Source of the DNA: Moesziomyces globuligerus
Lineage: Eukaryota; Basidiomycota; Ustilaginomycetes; Ustilaginales; Ustilaginaceae
Length of the DNA: 64,000 nucleotides
Assembly (NCBI GenBank): GCA_030849465.1
Contig: JARVLF010000015.1
Coordinates: 124,001-188,000, forward strand
Reading direction: 5' to 3'
The stretch's first letter is position 1; the number at the start of each line of letters is the position of its first letter. Made by a program: the position numbers and the translations under genes. The notes below the pieces were generated by a model that searched no databases, was not told the origin of the DNA, and saw only the letters and a program-made list of their open reading frames with translations. Below, piece after piece: positions 1-9,969 of the stretch.

Positions 1-736
1 GCGCCGTCGCAATCTTTGGCGCAGCAAGATGAGCCACCGCCGTCAGCACAGCAAGGCCAACCTCCGCCCGGCTCTGTATTCCGGCTCCCCAAATTGAGCT
101 GGGGGCTTCTGGTGGACGAGCACGTGCTACCTGCGCTAATCATCCTGCATTTCCTCTGGGCCATCCGTCTGGCAGGCATGGCGGTGGAAGATGGTGTGGT
201 AAAGAACTCGCTGCTCGGCGCCAAGTCGCGGTTCTACTCGGTCACGCTCCCCATGCTCTACCTCGGTGTGCTCGCCTCCCTAGCCCTCATCGCCGGTCTG
301 CCCGCTACGATGGCAGCAATTGGGACGAAGTGTCTCGTCTGGAGAGGCAAGCACGGCTTTGAGTCTCTGCGCTCGCCTGAATCCAGTCAGACCTTCAACT
401 TTCAAGCGGACGGCCTGCTCCCTGCATCGCTCTTTGTGCTGCTGGAGATGGCCAGCACCCTGGTACATTTGCTCAGCGTGCTGCCCAAGGTGGATGCGTC
501 GCCCGTCTCGCGCATCTTGCCTGGTCAGCTTAGTCTGCCATCGCCTTCGCATATGCCACCACTTGTCGAGATGCTGCCGTTGCCGAGCTTCCTCAAGGCG
601 GCGCTCACCGAATCAGCAGCCACGCCCTCGCCCTCAAGATACGCTGGTCGCCGCAGGCCCATGATGCCCCCCCTTCGCACCCCTGCGCCCATGCCCACTG
701 ACCCAACTGCAGCACAAGGTCAGCCGCAGCAGCAGC

Positions 737-772
<36 letters not shown>

Positions 773-1629
773 CAGCAGGTGTCGGGCACGCGGCATCCAG
801 TACGGCTGTGGTCCCACTCTCGAATCGTTCAGACGTCGCAGGGGATGCGACGGCGCAGCAGACCTTCCGCCGCGTCGGAGCGCCCGAAGACGAAGTGATA
901 CGCTCGACGAGCGTAGCGCGACCCATCGCACCTCTGGTGCTTGCCGACAATGACGCTTCGCAAGCACAGCAAGCACAGCAAGGCAGCTCGCCGTCGGCGT
1001 CTCGGCGACGCCGTGCTCCACGGCTGCGGGGCCAGTCGGTGCTCGTGTCGACCAAGTGGCTGTCGGACACGGCGACGGCGCTGTTCGACAAGGTGATGGG
1101 CACACTGATCTATGCAGTGATCACGCTGCGGCTGCCGACGCTCTCGCCGACGTCGCTGCCGCCCGTGCTGTCGCTGCTGAGCCTGCGCTCGGAGCTGGCG
1201 ACGCTCACAAAGATCTGGACGCGCGCACGCAGCTCGGTCGAATGTCTCGAGTTCGTACGCCGCCGATGGGGCGTGCAGCTCGAGCGAGGTCAGGACCCGT
1301 ATGCATCCGTGACGCGCACGCGAGCAAGCGCGGCAGCCGGCGACTACAAGTGGAAGTCGTACGACGATGTCTACTGCGCCATCTGCTTCGAGATGACGCG
1401 CTCCAACGCCGCCGCAGAAGGTGCGGCCGAGCTGGACGCGGAGTCGGATGCTGGGGTCCAGGCACGGCGAGCGAGGCGGTTCGAGTTCTGTCGACTCGAT
1501 TGCGGGCACGAGCTGCACGATGTGTGCCTCGTCTCGTGGCTGACGGCCCAGGCATTCTGCCCGACGTGCCACGTGGTCCTCAGCTTCAGTCCGCGTTCAT
1601 CGACGCGCCGCTCGACAGCACAGACGTGA
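1..1629 (+). CDS. RING-H2 membrane E3 ubiquitin ligase-like protein, 5' end outside the window
   Basis: The reading frame is open from base 1 and the earliest in-frame ATG lies downstream, so the true start is beyond the left edge. At least 542 codons are visible. The first 170 residues hold two or three hydrophobic, probably membrane-spanning segments (LPALIILHFLWAIRL; LPMLYLGVLASLALIAGL; ASLFVLLEMASTLVHLL). A low-complexity middle contains a glutamine run. The C-terminus carries a RING-H2 finger: CAIC, then a long first loop of about 38 residues, then C-x-H-x2-H-x2-C (CGHELHDVC) and CPTC. Membrane RING proteins usually transfer ubiquitin at the ER, Golgi or endosome. The layout of membrane segments followed by a C-terminal RING-H2 is compatible with Hrd1/Tul1-type ligases, but nothing visible identifies the subfamily. 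The long insert between the first two zinc ligand pairs is unusual. Confidence 0.8.
727..768 (+). repeat. CAG trinucleotide tract encoding polyglutamine
   Basis: Ten uninterrupted CAG codons (739-768) follow three more CAGs and a CGG, inside the RING protein gene. The tract lies in the low-complexity linker between the membrane region and the RING. It is likely to vary in length between strains. Confidence 0.9.
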
Positions 1630-2105
1630 GCGAGCATAGCAAATGGCACATCGATACGACGTAGTGGTCCGCCTGAAGAATGTGCAAGCGCTGCGGGTCG
1701 TCGGCAACTTGAGCGGCCCAGTGGGCGCGGATGCTCCGCAGCAAGTTTGGAAATTTTATTGCCATAAGAGGCAGGAGCCATGTGACGGTGCAGGGAGACC
1801 AACACCCGAAGCAGAGAGACGCGCCCGTCACTTTTCGGATATCGTGGCTTCTCTGCGGGGTCGCCTCTTTATTTTTTCGTCCGAAGCGCAGCCGGAAGAA
1901 GCTGCACCTCAAAGCCGCTTGCTTATCTGGGCTCTTGCTCTGTTCGCTGTCCGTGCGAGGCGCTTTCATATCGCTATCGACCTCCCCACATCGCTAAGCC
2001 ACCCTGCTACACGTACACCACCATCCGAAGCCTCGCCGGGATCCACGTTCCCGAGTTCTAGCCCAGCGAGTCGCAATCGCGCACCTCGCACAGACCTCCG
2101 CAGCC
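1630..2105. other. intergenic: 3' end of RING gene and promoter of serine dehydratase
   Basis: 476 bp without a supported gene. It holds AT-rich patches (TTTATTGCC near 1756; TTTATTTTTTCG near 1868) in otherwise GC-rich sequence, and a C/A-rich leader just before the ATG at 2106. No strong TATA box seen. Confidence 0.6.
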
Positions 2106-4334
2106 ATGGTTCCGGCGCGCCAGTCCACGTCCCTGCTTCGCAGCACCGCGCGCTCCGCCTCGCATGCGGTCCGAAGCCGAAGTCCCGCGTCGGTGTACGC
2201 CTCGACGAGTCGCTTGGACGATGCTTCGCATACAAGCGCACCTCTGCAGCGCTCGACAGCTCTCTCCCAACCACGACTGGCGCACCCCAGGCGGGCCATC
2301 CACACGTCGCACCGCGTCTCCTCAGCCGTGACGTCAGCCGAGACTGCCGTCGCCACCGAGGCGAGCGAGACCGAGCATGCGGTGATCTCGACCTTCGACC
2401 TGTTCTCGGTCGGCATTGGACCTTCCTCATCGCATACTGTCGGCCCCATGCGCGCCGGTGTGATCTTTGTCTCGGACTTGGCCGACATGGACCTGTTGGA
2501 GCGCGTGCACACCATCAAGATCAACCTCTACGGCTCGCTCGCGCTCACGGGCGCGGGACACATGACGCCTCAGGCGCTGCTCGGCGGACTTGAGGGTGAC
2601 GACTGCGAGACCGTAGACCCGCCCTCGGTCCCCGTCCGCTTCGAAGAGATCAAGACCGCCAAGCAGATTCACCTCGGCAAGAACCTCTTCAAGACCCTGG
2701 GCGCCACCAGCGGAAAGCAGGTCACCAAGGGCAAGCTCATCGACTTCGACTACGACCGCGACCTCAAGTGGATGTTCGGCCAGGTGCTTCCGCACCACTC
2801 CAACGGCATCCGCATGAGTGTCTTCGACGAGCAGGGTGAGATGCTCGCGACCAACGACTACTACTCGGTCGGAGGTGGGTTCGTCGTCAACGGTGCGCTG
2901 GCTACACCCACTTCGTCGGCGCGATCGGCCGGATCGGCAGGCCCGCAAGCACCTGCCAACGAGGCATCGGGAACGGCGCCGCTGCACGACGAGACGATCG
3001 AGGTGTCGGCGCATCCGATCGACTGGGGCGAAAACGTCTTTTACAAGCAGATCCGTCGCAAGGACGCCGAAGACGGCCGTCGCGCCGGCTCCGCGCCCAA
3101 TGTCGAAGGCCTACTGCCTCAAGTCGAAGCGCTCACGTCGGGCGCCGAGGCCGGCCCGGGCGCACTGACAACCACCACTTCGCGCGAAGCGCCGGCACAC
3201 GAACCCGAAAAGCTCACCGCACGCGCCTCGTCCGGCCCGCCGTTTCCCTACCACAACGCGGCGAGCTTGCTGCGGCAGTGCAAGACGCGCAACCTGACCA
3301 TCGCGCAGGTGGTGTACGAGAACGAACTCACCTGGAACCCGCCCGAGGTGGTGCACGACAAGCTGGTCAAGATCTGGACCACCATGGACGAGTGTATCCG
3401 CGCCGGCGTCGAGAGCACCGAACCTACTCTTCCCGGGCCGCTCGCTGTGCGTCGCCGTGCACCCTCGCTCTATGCGCGGCTGCTGCGCGGGCTCTACCGT
3501 GGGGCCTCGTTGCCCGCCGGCGGAAGCACGTTCGGTGGTCCGGCCAGGAGTGTCCCGGACGCGGCGGCCGATGGGCCAGGGATTGATAGCGCGCCTCCTC
3601 CGCGCGGAGGGGGAGGGATGGATATGGTCTCTCAGATCGGTAGCACGGGACTGACACGCACACGGATGATCGGCTCCTTCAACCACCCCGTGATGCCGTG
3701 CCCACCGCGTCGAACCAACTTCCCGGCCATCGACTACCTCACCTGCTACGCCATCGCCACCAACGAGCAGAATGCTGCCGGTGGCCGCATCGTCACCGCG
3801 CCCACCAACGGCGCTGCAGGCGTGCTGCCCAGCGTGCTCAAGTACTGCTTCGAGTTCATCTTTGACGACGATCCCGTGCGCGATCTGGAGAACTTCCTCC
3901 TCACCGCCGCAGCGATCGGGATGCTCTTCAAGCGCGGCGCCACCCTCTCGGCCGCCGAGGGCGGATGCATGGCCGAAGTCGGCGTCGCCACCGCCATGGC
4001 CGCGGCTGGCTTTGTCGCCGTGCTCGGCGGAAGCCCCGAAAAGGTCCTCCAGGCTAGCGTCATCGGCATCGAACACAACTTAGGCCTCACCTGCGACCCG
4101 CTCAACGGCCAAGTCCAGATCCCTTGCATCGAGAGAAACGCCCTGGGCGCCGTCAAGGCTGTCACCGCCGCCCAACTCGCCCTCGCAGGCGACGGCAAAC
4201 ACTCCGTCTCGCTCGACGACGCCATCACCGCCATGCGCGAAACCGCCCGCGACATGCACACCAGCTACAAAGAGACCTCGCTCGGCGGCCTCGCTACCGC
4301 TGTCAAGGTCCCCGTCGCTATCCCCGACTGCTGA
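2106..4334 (+). CDS. L-serine dehydratase (L-serine ammonia-lyase), bacterial-type [4Fe-4S] enzyme, probably mitochondrial
   Basis: Converts L-serine to pyruvate and ammonia using a [4Fe-4S] cluster, not PLP. The first ~95 residues are rich in Arg, Ser and Ala with very few acids, like a mitochondrial presequence. The small domain follows with GIGPSSSHTVGPM (about residue 103). The catalytic domain has RRAPSLYARL, then PTNGAAGVLP and SAAEGGC. The cluster cysteines are C621, C663 and C674 (TCDPLNGQVQIPC). Their spacing of 42 and 11 equals that of the Legionella enzyme (C343, C385, C396). The protein ends in cysteine (C742), matching the C-terminal Cys that folds into the active site in the Legionella structure. 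At 742 aa it is much longer than bacterial one-chain enzymes (about 455). The excess is the leader plus two low-complexity inserts (about 262-378 and 464-515), both in frame. Start: ATG in CAGCCATGG. Converges on the regulator gene, 141 bp away. Confidence 0.93.
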   Translation: MVPARQSTSLLRSTARSASHAVRSRSPASVYASTSRLDDASHTSAPLQRSTALSQPRLAHPRRAIHTSHRVSSAVTSAETAVATEASETEHAVISTFDLFSVGIGPSSSHTVGPMRAGVIFVSDLADMDLLERVHTIKINLYGSLALTGAGHMTPQALLGGLEGDDCETVDPPSVPVRFEEIKTAKQIHLGKNLFKTLGATSGKQVTKGKLIDFDYDRDLKWMFGQVLPHHSNGIRMSVFDEQGEMLATNDYYSVGGGFVVNGALATPTSSARSAGSAGPQAPANEASGTAPLHDETIEVSAHPIDWGENVFYKQIRRKDAEDGRRAGSAPNVEGLLPQVEALTSGAEAGPGALTTTTSREAPAHEPEKLTARASSGPPFPYHNAASLLRQCKTRNLTIAQVVYENELTWNPPEVVHDKLVKIWTTMDECIRAGVESTEPTLPGPLAVRRRAPSLYARLLRGLYRGASLPAGGSTFGGPARSVPDAAADGPGIDSAPPPRGGGGMDMVSQIGSTGLTRTRMIGSFNHPVMPCPPRRTNFPAIDYLTCYAIATNEQNAAGGRIVTAPTNGAAGVLPSVLKYCFEFIFDDDPVRDLENFLLTAAAIGMLFKRGATLSAAEGGCMAEVGVATAMAAAGFVAVLGGSPEKVLQASVIGIEHNLGLTCDPLNGQVQIPCIERNALGAVKAVTAAQLALAGDGKHSVSLDDAITAMRETARDMHTSYKETSLGGLATAVKVPVAIPDC

Positions 4335-4475
4335 TGCCCGCCTTCCACCCTTACACGCCAGGACGATTGTTACAGCTTCCAGAATGTTCCCATTTCACAA
4401 AGTGTCTTAGACTTCGACTTGCATATCCGAGTGATGGAGGCCGATTAAGCACGTCTCCCACAACCATAAGATGGT

Positions 4476-7400
4476 CTAAATGTCTGGCCTCCAGATGTCC
4501 TGCAAAATGCCGGACCATTGGGACGAGCCCAGCACGTCGTTGAGAATAAAGTCGAGCGAGTCGAACGCTACCGACGCACTGCCGTCTTCGTTGCGGATCC
4601 CATTGACATTGCCGTCCACCAGGCCGGAGGTCGCGTCCGTCAGCGATCGACCGCCTTCCGTTGCCGCTCGATTCCCCGCCGACCCGTAGTGCGAAGCCGT
4701 TGGCATCGTCGGAAATTCGCTAGAGCCATTCACACCCGCGAAGGACGGCATCGGCGGCGCCCGATACGGTGAGAAATCTGGCGGCGCTGTGGGCATGCCT
4801 TGCGAATCCGAACGCCTCTCGGCGCCTGGCGGTAGCGCGGCGGCCAGTGACTCGCTCTCGTCCGATCCGAATGCCGAAGCTGCGCTGTTCGAAGCGAAGC
4901 CATTCTCTTGCGACGAGGGCAAATTGGCTGCAAACAGCGAGGCTGTCATGCTGTACGAGTCGGACTGGGACAGGCGACCGTGCCCGAAGCCACGCCCACT
5001 TGTCGATATCGCGTTTGAGTCCAAGCTCTGCATCGAATCAGAGCTCCTGCGCATCGCAGAGTCCTGTCGCAGCAAAGCTTCGTAGCGCTCCCGCACTGCG
5101 GCGCTTGGATTGACACCTTCAGAGGCCTGCTCGGAGATCTGGCCGGGCCGATGCATACCAAGATGTCCATCGCGACCATCGAGGTTGGCAGAGGTCGTCG
5201 AAACGGTACGCTGAATGTCCTTGTTCTGGCTGCATTGCGTCCAGCAGACGATGACCTTGAGCATGCCTTGCAGGATGAACGCGCACGTGGCTGGGATGCT
5301 GCCGTTCTCGATCGAGCCCATCGGATCCAGCGAAAGCATGGCTGCGATTAGATCCGAAAAGACGAGTCGCCACGATTCGGCGCGTTTGGGTGGTGACTTC
5401 CATAGCTGGAACATGGTCGCGTGCCATTCCATCGCGTTGAATGCTGCCTCGAGCGCGTAGCCGCACAGATTTGCGATCGGCACAACCGTGCGCGACTGAC
5501 CCTCCTTCATCCACGGCTTGCTGGCGTATGGAGACGGCCCTGAGGCTTCCGCGATTCCGTTCCGTGACACATAGCTGTTCCCGCGCGCGTCGCGACAAAG
5601 AATGCTGATGTTGACGAGCACTTTCTCTGCAGCAAGGATGCGGTGTTCGCCATAGCGCGTCAAGAACTCCCTCATCTCGGGCGAGGCGTTCTCGCCGCGG
5701 ATGAGCAGCGCAAGCTCGTGCATCTGCACATCCTCCTTCTTGTCGATGCCGAGCCCGCGTAGGATGCCTGCGCAAAGTACGAGCAGGAAGCCCGCCGTCG
5801 TCTCGATTGAGAGCCACGAGCGGAGCAAGTGTGAGTCGTCGGTGCGATCCGCCAGGCAATCTCGGAATTCGTCGTCGATCGCCTCGACGCTGCGCTTGTA
5901 GTCGTCGAGGATTTCCGAGATTCTCGCGAGACGATCAGATTCGTTGAGGTCGATGGAAGTGGTGCGAATGGCATGGAAGGTCTCGACGAGCCTTCGCATA
6001 GCAAGACAGCGCATGGCGAGCCCGATGCTGCCCAAGCGGCGGCTATTTGACCAGTCTTTGCGAGCAAAAAGGTCGCTCTCGGCCTGGCTAGCCTCGTAGA
6101 GGCGTGCAGTTGCGTCGGTCTGACTGAGTTCGAGCGGAAGTATCAAGGAGCGGCTCCAGTCGTCGCAGAAATAGCGCTCATCGATGCTTTCGTACAGCTC
6201 ATCGTCTCCGAGGGTGAAGACGGTGAACCACGTCTTGACACTCGCCCATGTCATAGCCGTGCGCTTGGTCTCGAACTCGTCCAGCGGGCTGTTGGAGGAG
6301 AAGAACGAGTAGGGTGCAGCGGCAGTGAGCGCTACGCGATCCAGACGAACGGAGCGAGCGAATCGCTCGGAAGCGCTGATGAGTGCGTCGGTACGGATGC
6401 GGCTGCGCGAGGGGCCAGGGATCGCCGAGACGTCAACGGGAAAGAGCGCGAGCAATTCCAGCGCCTCGACGCCCTTGCTTGAGCGCGGTGAGGTGAGCAT
6501 GAGACGTGCCGTGTCGCGAAGGATGAATCGCACGACTGAGAAGCGTGTGACGTCGTCGTTAGGATCGCGGATGTGCTGCATGGCAATCACGTAGAGTACT
6601 TGTTCGAGCAGCTGCGTGGACAGCGTCTGCCTTCCCTGGAGAGCGTCTTGGCGCAGCTGGTAGGCGTTGGAGATGTGGGGCATCCACAGCGTTAGGTTCT
6701 CTTCGCACCAATCGCTGAGGACTTTTGCCTTTTCAGGTGGGATGATCTCGGAGATGTCGGTTTCGATGGTAGCGCGCGCGGAGACGAGGCGAAAGACTTT
6801 GGACGCGAAGCCAGCCTGGCGCGGGACGAGCTCGGTCAGCAGCGTTAGCGGGCGGCTGCGGGTGGAGTAGCGTTCCCACGTGTCAATGTTGGCAGCATTG
6901 TTTGGATCTCGATCTTGTGTCTTGATGTAAGTGGCCGCCGTATTGGCACCGTTGGACGGAGGGATTTGTTGGGCGATGGGATCGGTCGCGGTGGGCGACT
7001 GCTCATCTTCCGAGGATTCTGGGGTCTTGGAAACAAGCCTTGCCTCGGCTGGATAGACAATCTTATCGCCAAGCTCGCGACCTCCAGCGAACTTGATGCT
7101 ATCGACATCGGCGTTGGGCATTCCGGATGGCATGGTCGCGGTAGCAATGCTACTTCGACTGCTGCCCATGCTGCGCCTGTCACCTAATGAAGAGAGGGAG
7201 GCGGATGTAGATGATGTTTGCATGCGCGGGCGATCGACCGCTACACTGGCTGAGACTCGCCGTTTGGCCGAGCCAGGGTGAGCTGAATCGACGTCGGCAG
7301 ACTGCTTTCTGGGTTTCTTCTTGTTGGCGTCGTCGACGATGCACGAGATCTGGAGGGTCCTGCAGCGGTGACAGGACTGATGATCCGGCAGGGGCATGGG

Positions 7401-7628
7401 GCTGGGTGGCACGTCGAGATCGGGCAATTCGCACCTCGCTTTTCGCTGTTGGCACATCTGGCAGGAGCGTCTGGCATGAGTCCGTCGCGGACGCTTCTGG
7501 ATCCGCGGCATGTCAGAAGCATCGTCGTACGAAGTGGAAGCACTTGCTCCACCGGCTTGGGCAGCAAGAGCGGACGACGATGGATCTGAGCCCCCGTAGG
7601 AGCTGCCGTGAGAGTAAGGTCGATCCAT
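4476..7628 (-). CDS. Zn2Cys6 fungal transcription factor
   Basis: 1050-residue nuclear regulator. The DNA-binding zinc cluster is near the N-terminus: C56-x2-C59-x6-C66, then C86-x2-C89-x6-C96, preceded by a basic stretch (KRPRRTHARR). The loop between the third and fourth cysteines is 19 residues, longer than the usual 5-12. A long Ser-rich linker (about 100-230) leads to an alpha-helical middle region (about 250-750), including YERYSTRSRPLTLLTELVPR and LEQVLYVIAMQHI, as in fungal middle-homology domains. The last 250 residues are Ser/Gly/Asn-rich with an acidic-hydrophobic end (FDSLDFILNDVLG), a plausible activation segment. Intronless; starts at an ATG with a large upstream region. Target genes cannot be deduced. 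It belongs to the general family rather than to a named factor. Confidence 0.88.
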   Translation of the reverse strand: MDRPYSHGSSYGGSDPSSSALAAQAGGASASTSYDDASDMPRIQKRPRRTHARRSCQMCQQRKARCELPDLDVPPSPMPLPDHQSCHRCRTLQISCIVDDANKKKPRKQSADVDSAHPGSAKRRVSASVAVDRPRMQTSSTSASLSSLGDRRSMGSSRSSIATATMPSGMPNADVDSIKFAGGRELGDKIVYPAEARLVSKTPESSEDEQSPTATDPIAQQIPPSNGANTAATYIKTQDRDPNNAANIDTWERYSTRSRPLTLLTELVPRQAGFASKVFRLVSARATIETDISEIIPPEKAKVLSDWCEENLTLWMPHISNAYQLRQDALQGRQTLSTQLLEQVLYVIAMQHIRDPNDDVTRFSVVRFILRDTARLMLTSPRSSKGVEALELLALFPVDVSAIPGPSRSRIRTDALISASERFARSVRLDRVALTAAAPYSFFSSNSPLDEFETKRTAMTWASVKTWFTVFTLGDDELYESIDERYFCDDWSRSLILPLELSQTDATARLYEASQAESDLFARKDWSNSRRLGSIGLAMRCLAMRRLVETFHAIRTTSIDLNESDRLARISEILDDYKRSVEAIDDEFRDCLADRTDDSHLLRSWLSIETTAGFLLVLCAGILRGLGIDKKEDVQMHELALLIRGENASPEMREFLTRYGEHRILAAEKVLVNISILCRDARGNSYVSRNGIAEASGPSPYASKPWMKEGQSRTVVPIANLCGYALEAAFNAMEWHATMFQLWKSPPKRAESWRLVFSDLIAAMLSLDPMGSIENGSIPATCAFILQGMLKVIVCWTQCSQNKDIQRTVSTTSANLDGRDGHLGMHRPGQISEQASEGVNPSAAVRERYEALLRQDSAMRRSSDSMQSLDSNAISTSGRGFGHGRLSQSDSYSMTASLFAANLPSSQENGFASNSAASAFGSDESESLAAALPPGAERRSDSQGMPTAPPDFSPYRAPPMPSFAGVNGSSEFPTMPTASHYGSAGNRAATEGGRSLTDATSGLVDGNVNGIRNEDGSASVAFDSLDFILNDVLGSSQWSGILQDIWRPDI

Positions 7629-8352
7629 GATGGAAGCGATTGCCAGGGTCGGATGGGCCGACCGAAGATCAGAAGCTGCAGCCGAACGTGCAGATGCGTC
7701 ACCGCGACAGCGAGATCCAACGCATCGAGAGGAGATGAAGCGAATGTGGCTCGAACGGGACCGCTGCGAATATTGGGCGGCAACGACCTGTCAAAGATGG
7801 CAAACTACCGGCGGACGAGTTCGACTGACTGCAAGATGTGGTGGTCGGCACGCTCCAAGACGACGAGCGAGCGCAGACGATGCGTGGTGTGGGAGGCCGG
7901 AGTGATTGGGCGATGCAGGCGGCGACGGAACCGGAATCGGGCAAAGTTGTCGATATAAGTGGGATGTGGTGGAGGATAGATGAGGGCTGTGCAAGAGCGA
8001 AGATATCGCTCTTGAACGGAACTAGCTCATCTCGGGTGGCTCATGTCAGCTGATGGTGTGGGCGACCCGTGGCGAGGAAGAGGACGTCCAATGAGGCGAA
8101 GCAGTTGATGGTAGCGGGTGCGACTGAGCCTGGAGTCATGAGCCAATGGGGCGATGCAGTGGACGACGGTGCCGGAGCACAGAGAGCAGCTTGGATAGCG
8201 CGGCCTGGCTGGTTGCGGTGTGGCTTGGCCAGGCGTCGGCGTGGGCTAAACTGTGACTGCTGTGCCGGCTGAGCATGCACGAGTCGGGTTTGCCAAATTG
8301 GCGGCTGCATGAGCGTGCAGCCGAAGCCATCAAGTCGGTTTAAGCGCGGAGC

Positions 8353-8400
8353 AATCACAGAATCACGGAATCACAGAATCACAGAATCACAGAATCAGCA
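8353..8400. repeat. 8-bp tandem repeat AATCACAG
   Basis: Five full units in a row (AATCACAG, AATCACGG, then AATCACAG three times) followed by a partial unit. It lies about 0.7 kb upstream of the Zn2Cys6 regulator start. Simple satellite; function unknown. Confidence 0.85.
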
Positions 8401-9260
8401 AACAGAGAATGAGAGAAAGAAAAGGGAAAAAATAAGGCGAGCATCTCTCGACTCGATGTTCCGGAACTGAGCCGAGCGCTTGACGGAGTCGACGCAAGCG
8501 AGACGCATCGCCGTGGGCCGCGGTCATGCCAATTTTCACATCGAGTCGCTTAGCGCTTGGTCGTTGGCTTCCCGAAGGCGCATGACCAGCTTCGGCGCAG
8601 CTACAATAACAGTCCGCCGCGCACGCTGTCTGCACACATGCCGCTGCGATCGCCCTCATGGCATGGGAGGATGATGGGACAATGCGATGGCGTAGAAGCC
8701 CAGCTCGTCGTGGAAGCCACCAAGCAAGTCCGCCGCGCTCGTCCGTCATGGTAACGACAACGACGCGAATCATGCGAGAGCGCCGAGATGACCTCGGATC
8801 CTCGGATGCATCCGCTCCTGTGCAGTATCAGATTCCCATCGGCTTGAGCCAATGCGCAGCGACCAGAGGCTGGTCGGCCGGTCAGCCGGATGGAACGTGG
8901 GCAGAGGATGCAGCTGGCAGGCGAGTGCAGCAACGGACGGAAGAAGCAGAGCGCTAGGCGAGACAGGGCCTCGGCAGCTGGCACAGCGGATGCAGCGGAT
9001 GGCTAGCCCAGGCTGCGTGGAAGCATGCGCTGTCGAAGCACCCAAGCAAAGGCGTGTGAGCCGACCAGGAGCCTTGCTGGAGGCTCCACTCGTGTGAATG
9101 GTGCCTGACTCGACTGCGATCGCAGACTGTGATCCGATCTTCCAGGTCCACGGACAAGCTTCCGCGTTAGCTGCCCAAGGGACAAGGTCCAGCGCTCAGC
9201 ACACGCGCTCTTCCGACGTCCACAGGCACGGCGGCGGTGCGCTTCCCCCCGCTCCGCCTC

Positions 9261-9290
9261 CGACTCGAGTCGACTCGACTCGACTCGACT
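9261..9290. repeat. 5-bp tandem repeat CGACT
   Basis: Six pentamers (CGACT with one CGAGT variant). The sequence is partly palindromic because GAGTCGACTC recurs. Intergenic. Confidence 0.8.
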
Positions 9291-9969
9291 TCGAAATTTC
9301 CGACGCCTCTGACCGCCGCACAGCCCGACCGAGGCGCTGCCAACCAGCCTGCACATCTGCATGCACCAGCGCCACTACAGGCGCCCCTCCGTTCCAGCAA
9401 CAGGCTGCATCAGACACGTCGAGAGGATTGCGTGAAATGGCGGCGCGTGCAGAATCAATGCCGTTCGACGGCAGTCGACCCTGTGCATCGACAAGGGCGA
9501 TGCTTCGCCAGAGACTTCATGCAATCACTACCTCGTCAAGCTGCAGCGCATCTGGCCTCTTGCTCGCTTCCTCGTCACTCCGCTCCCACACACGCGTCAC
9601 AGATCCAGTGCGAGCTCGCAAGCGGAATCGATCGTCCTGAGTTCTGTCCATCCCCCTGGCGCAGCACGTCCATGGACTTCCGTGCTTGCGGCAGCATCTC
9701 TTTGCACCGTTCGAGTCAGTTTCGAATCAGCCCGTCCCACGAACAGCACCCTGCCAGTCTGAGAACGTGAATGCATTCCAAGAATAGCACGTACGGCATC
9801 GAGGCGACCTATAGATCACGTCATCATGGCGCTACGTCTGCATCCTGCGACCGACATCATCGAGTCCGCACTTTGAATGGTAGATGTGCCCTGCTTTTGG
9901 CCTCTATGGAATTGTCTATCTCTTGGCGACGTTTTCCGGAAAGTGTCGATATTGAGAGCAGAGGTTGAT

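Larger units (their letters stand above)
7629..9969. other. 2.3-kb intergenic region, promoter of the Zn2Cys6 regulator
   Basis: No convincing gene. All open frames here are short, shift between strands and show no domain. It holds the short tandem repeats listed separately (8353-8400; 9261-9290). The side near 7629 must contain the promoter of the minus-strand regulator; the far side abuts the 3' end of the siderophore acyltransferase. Confidence 0.6.
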
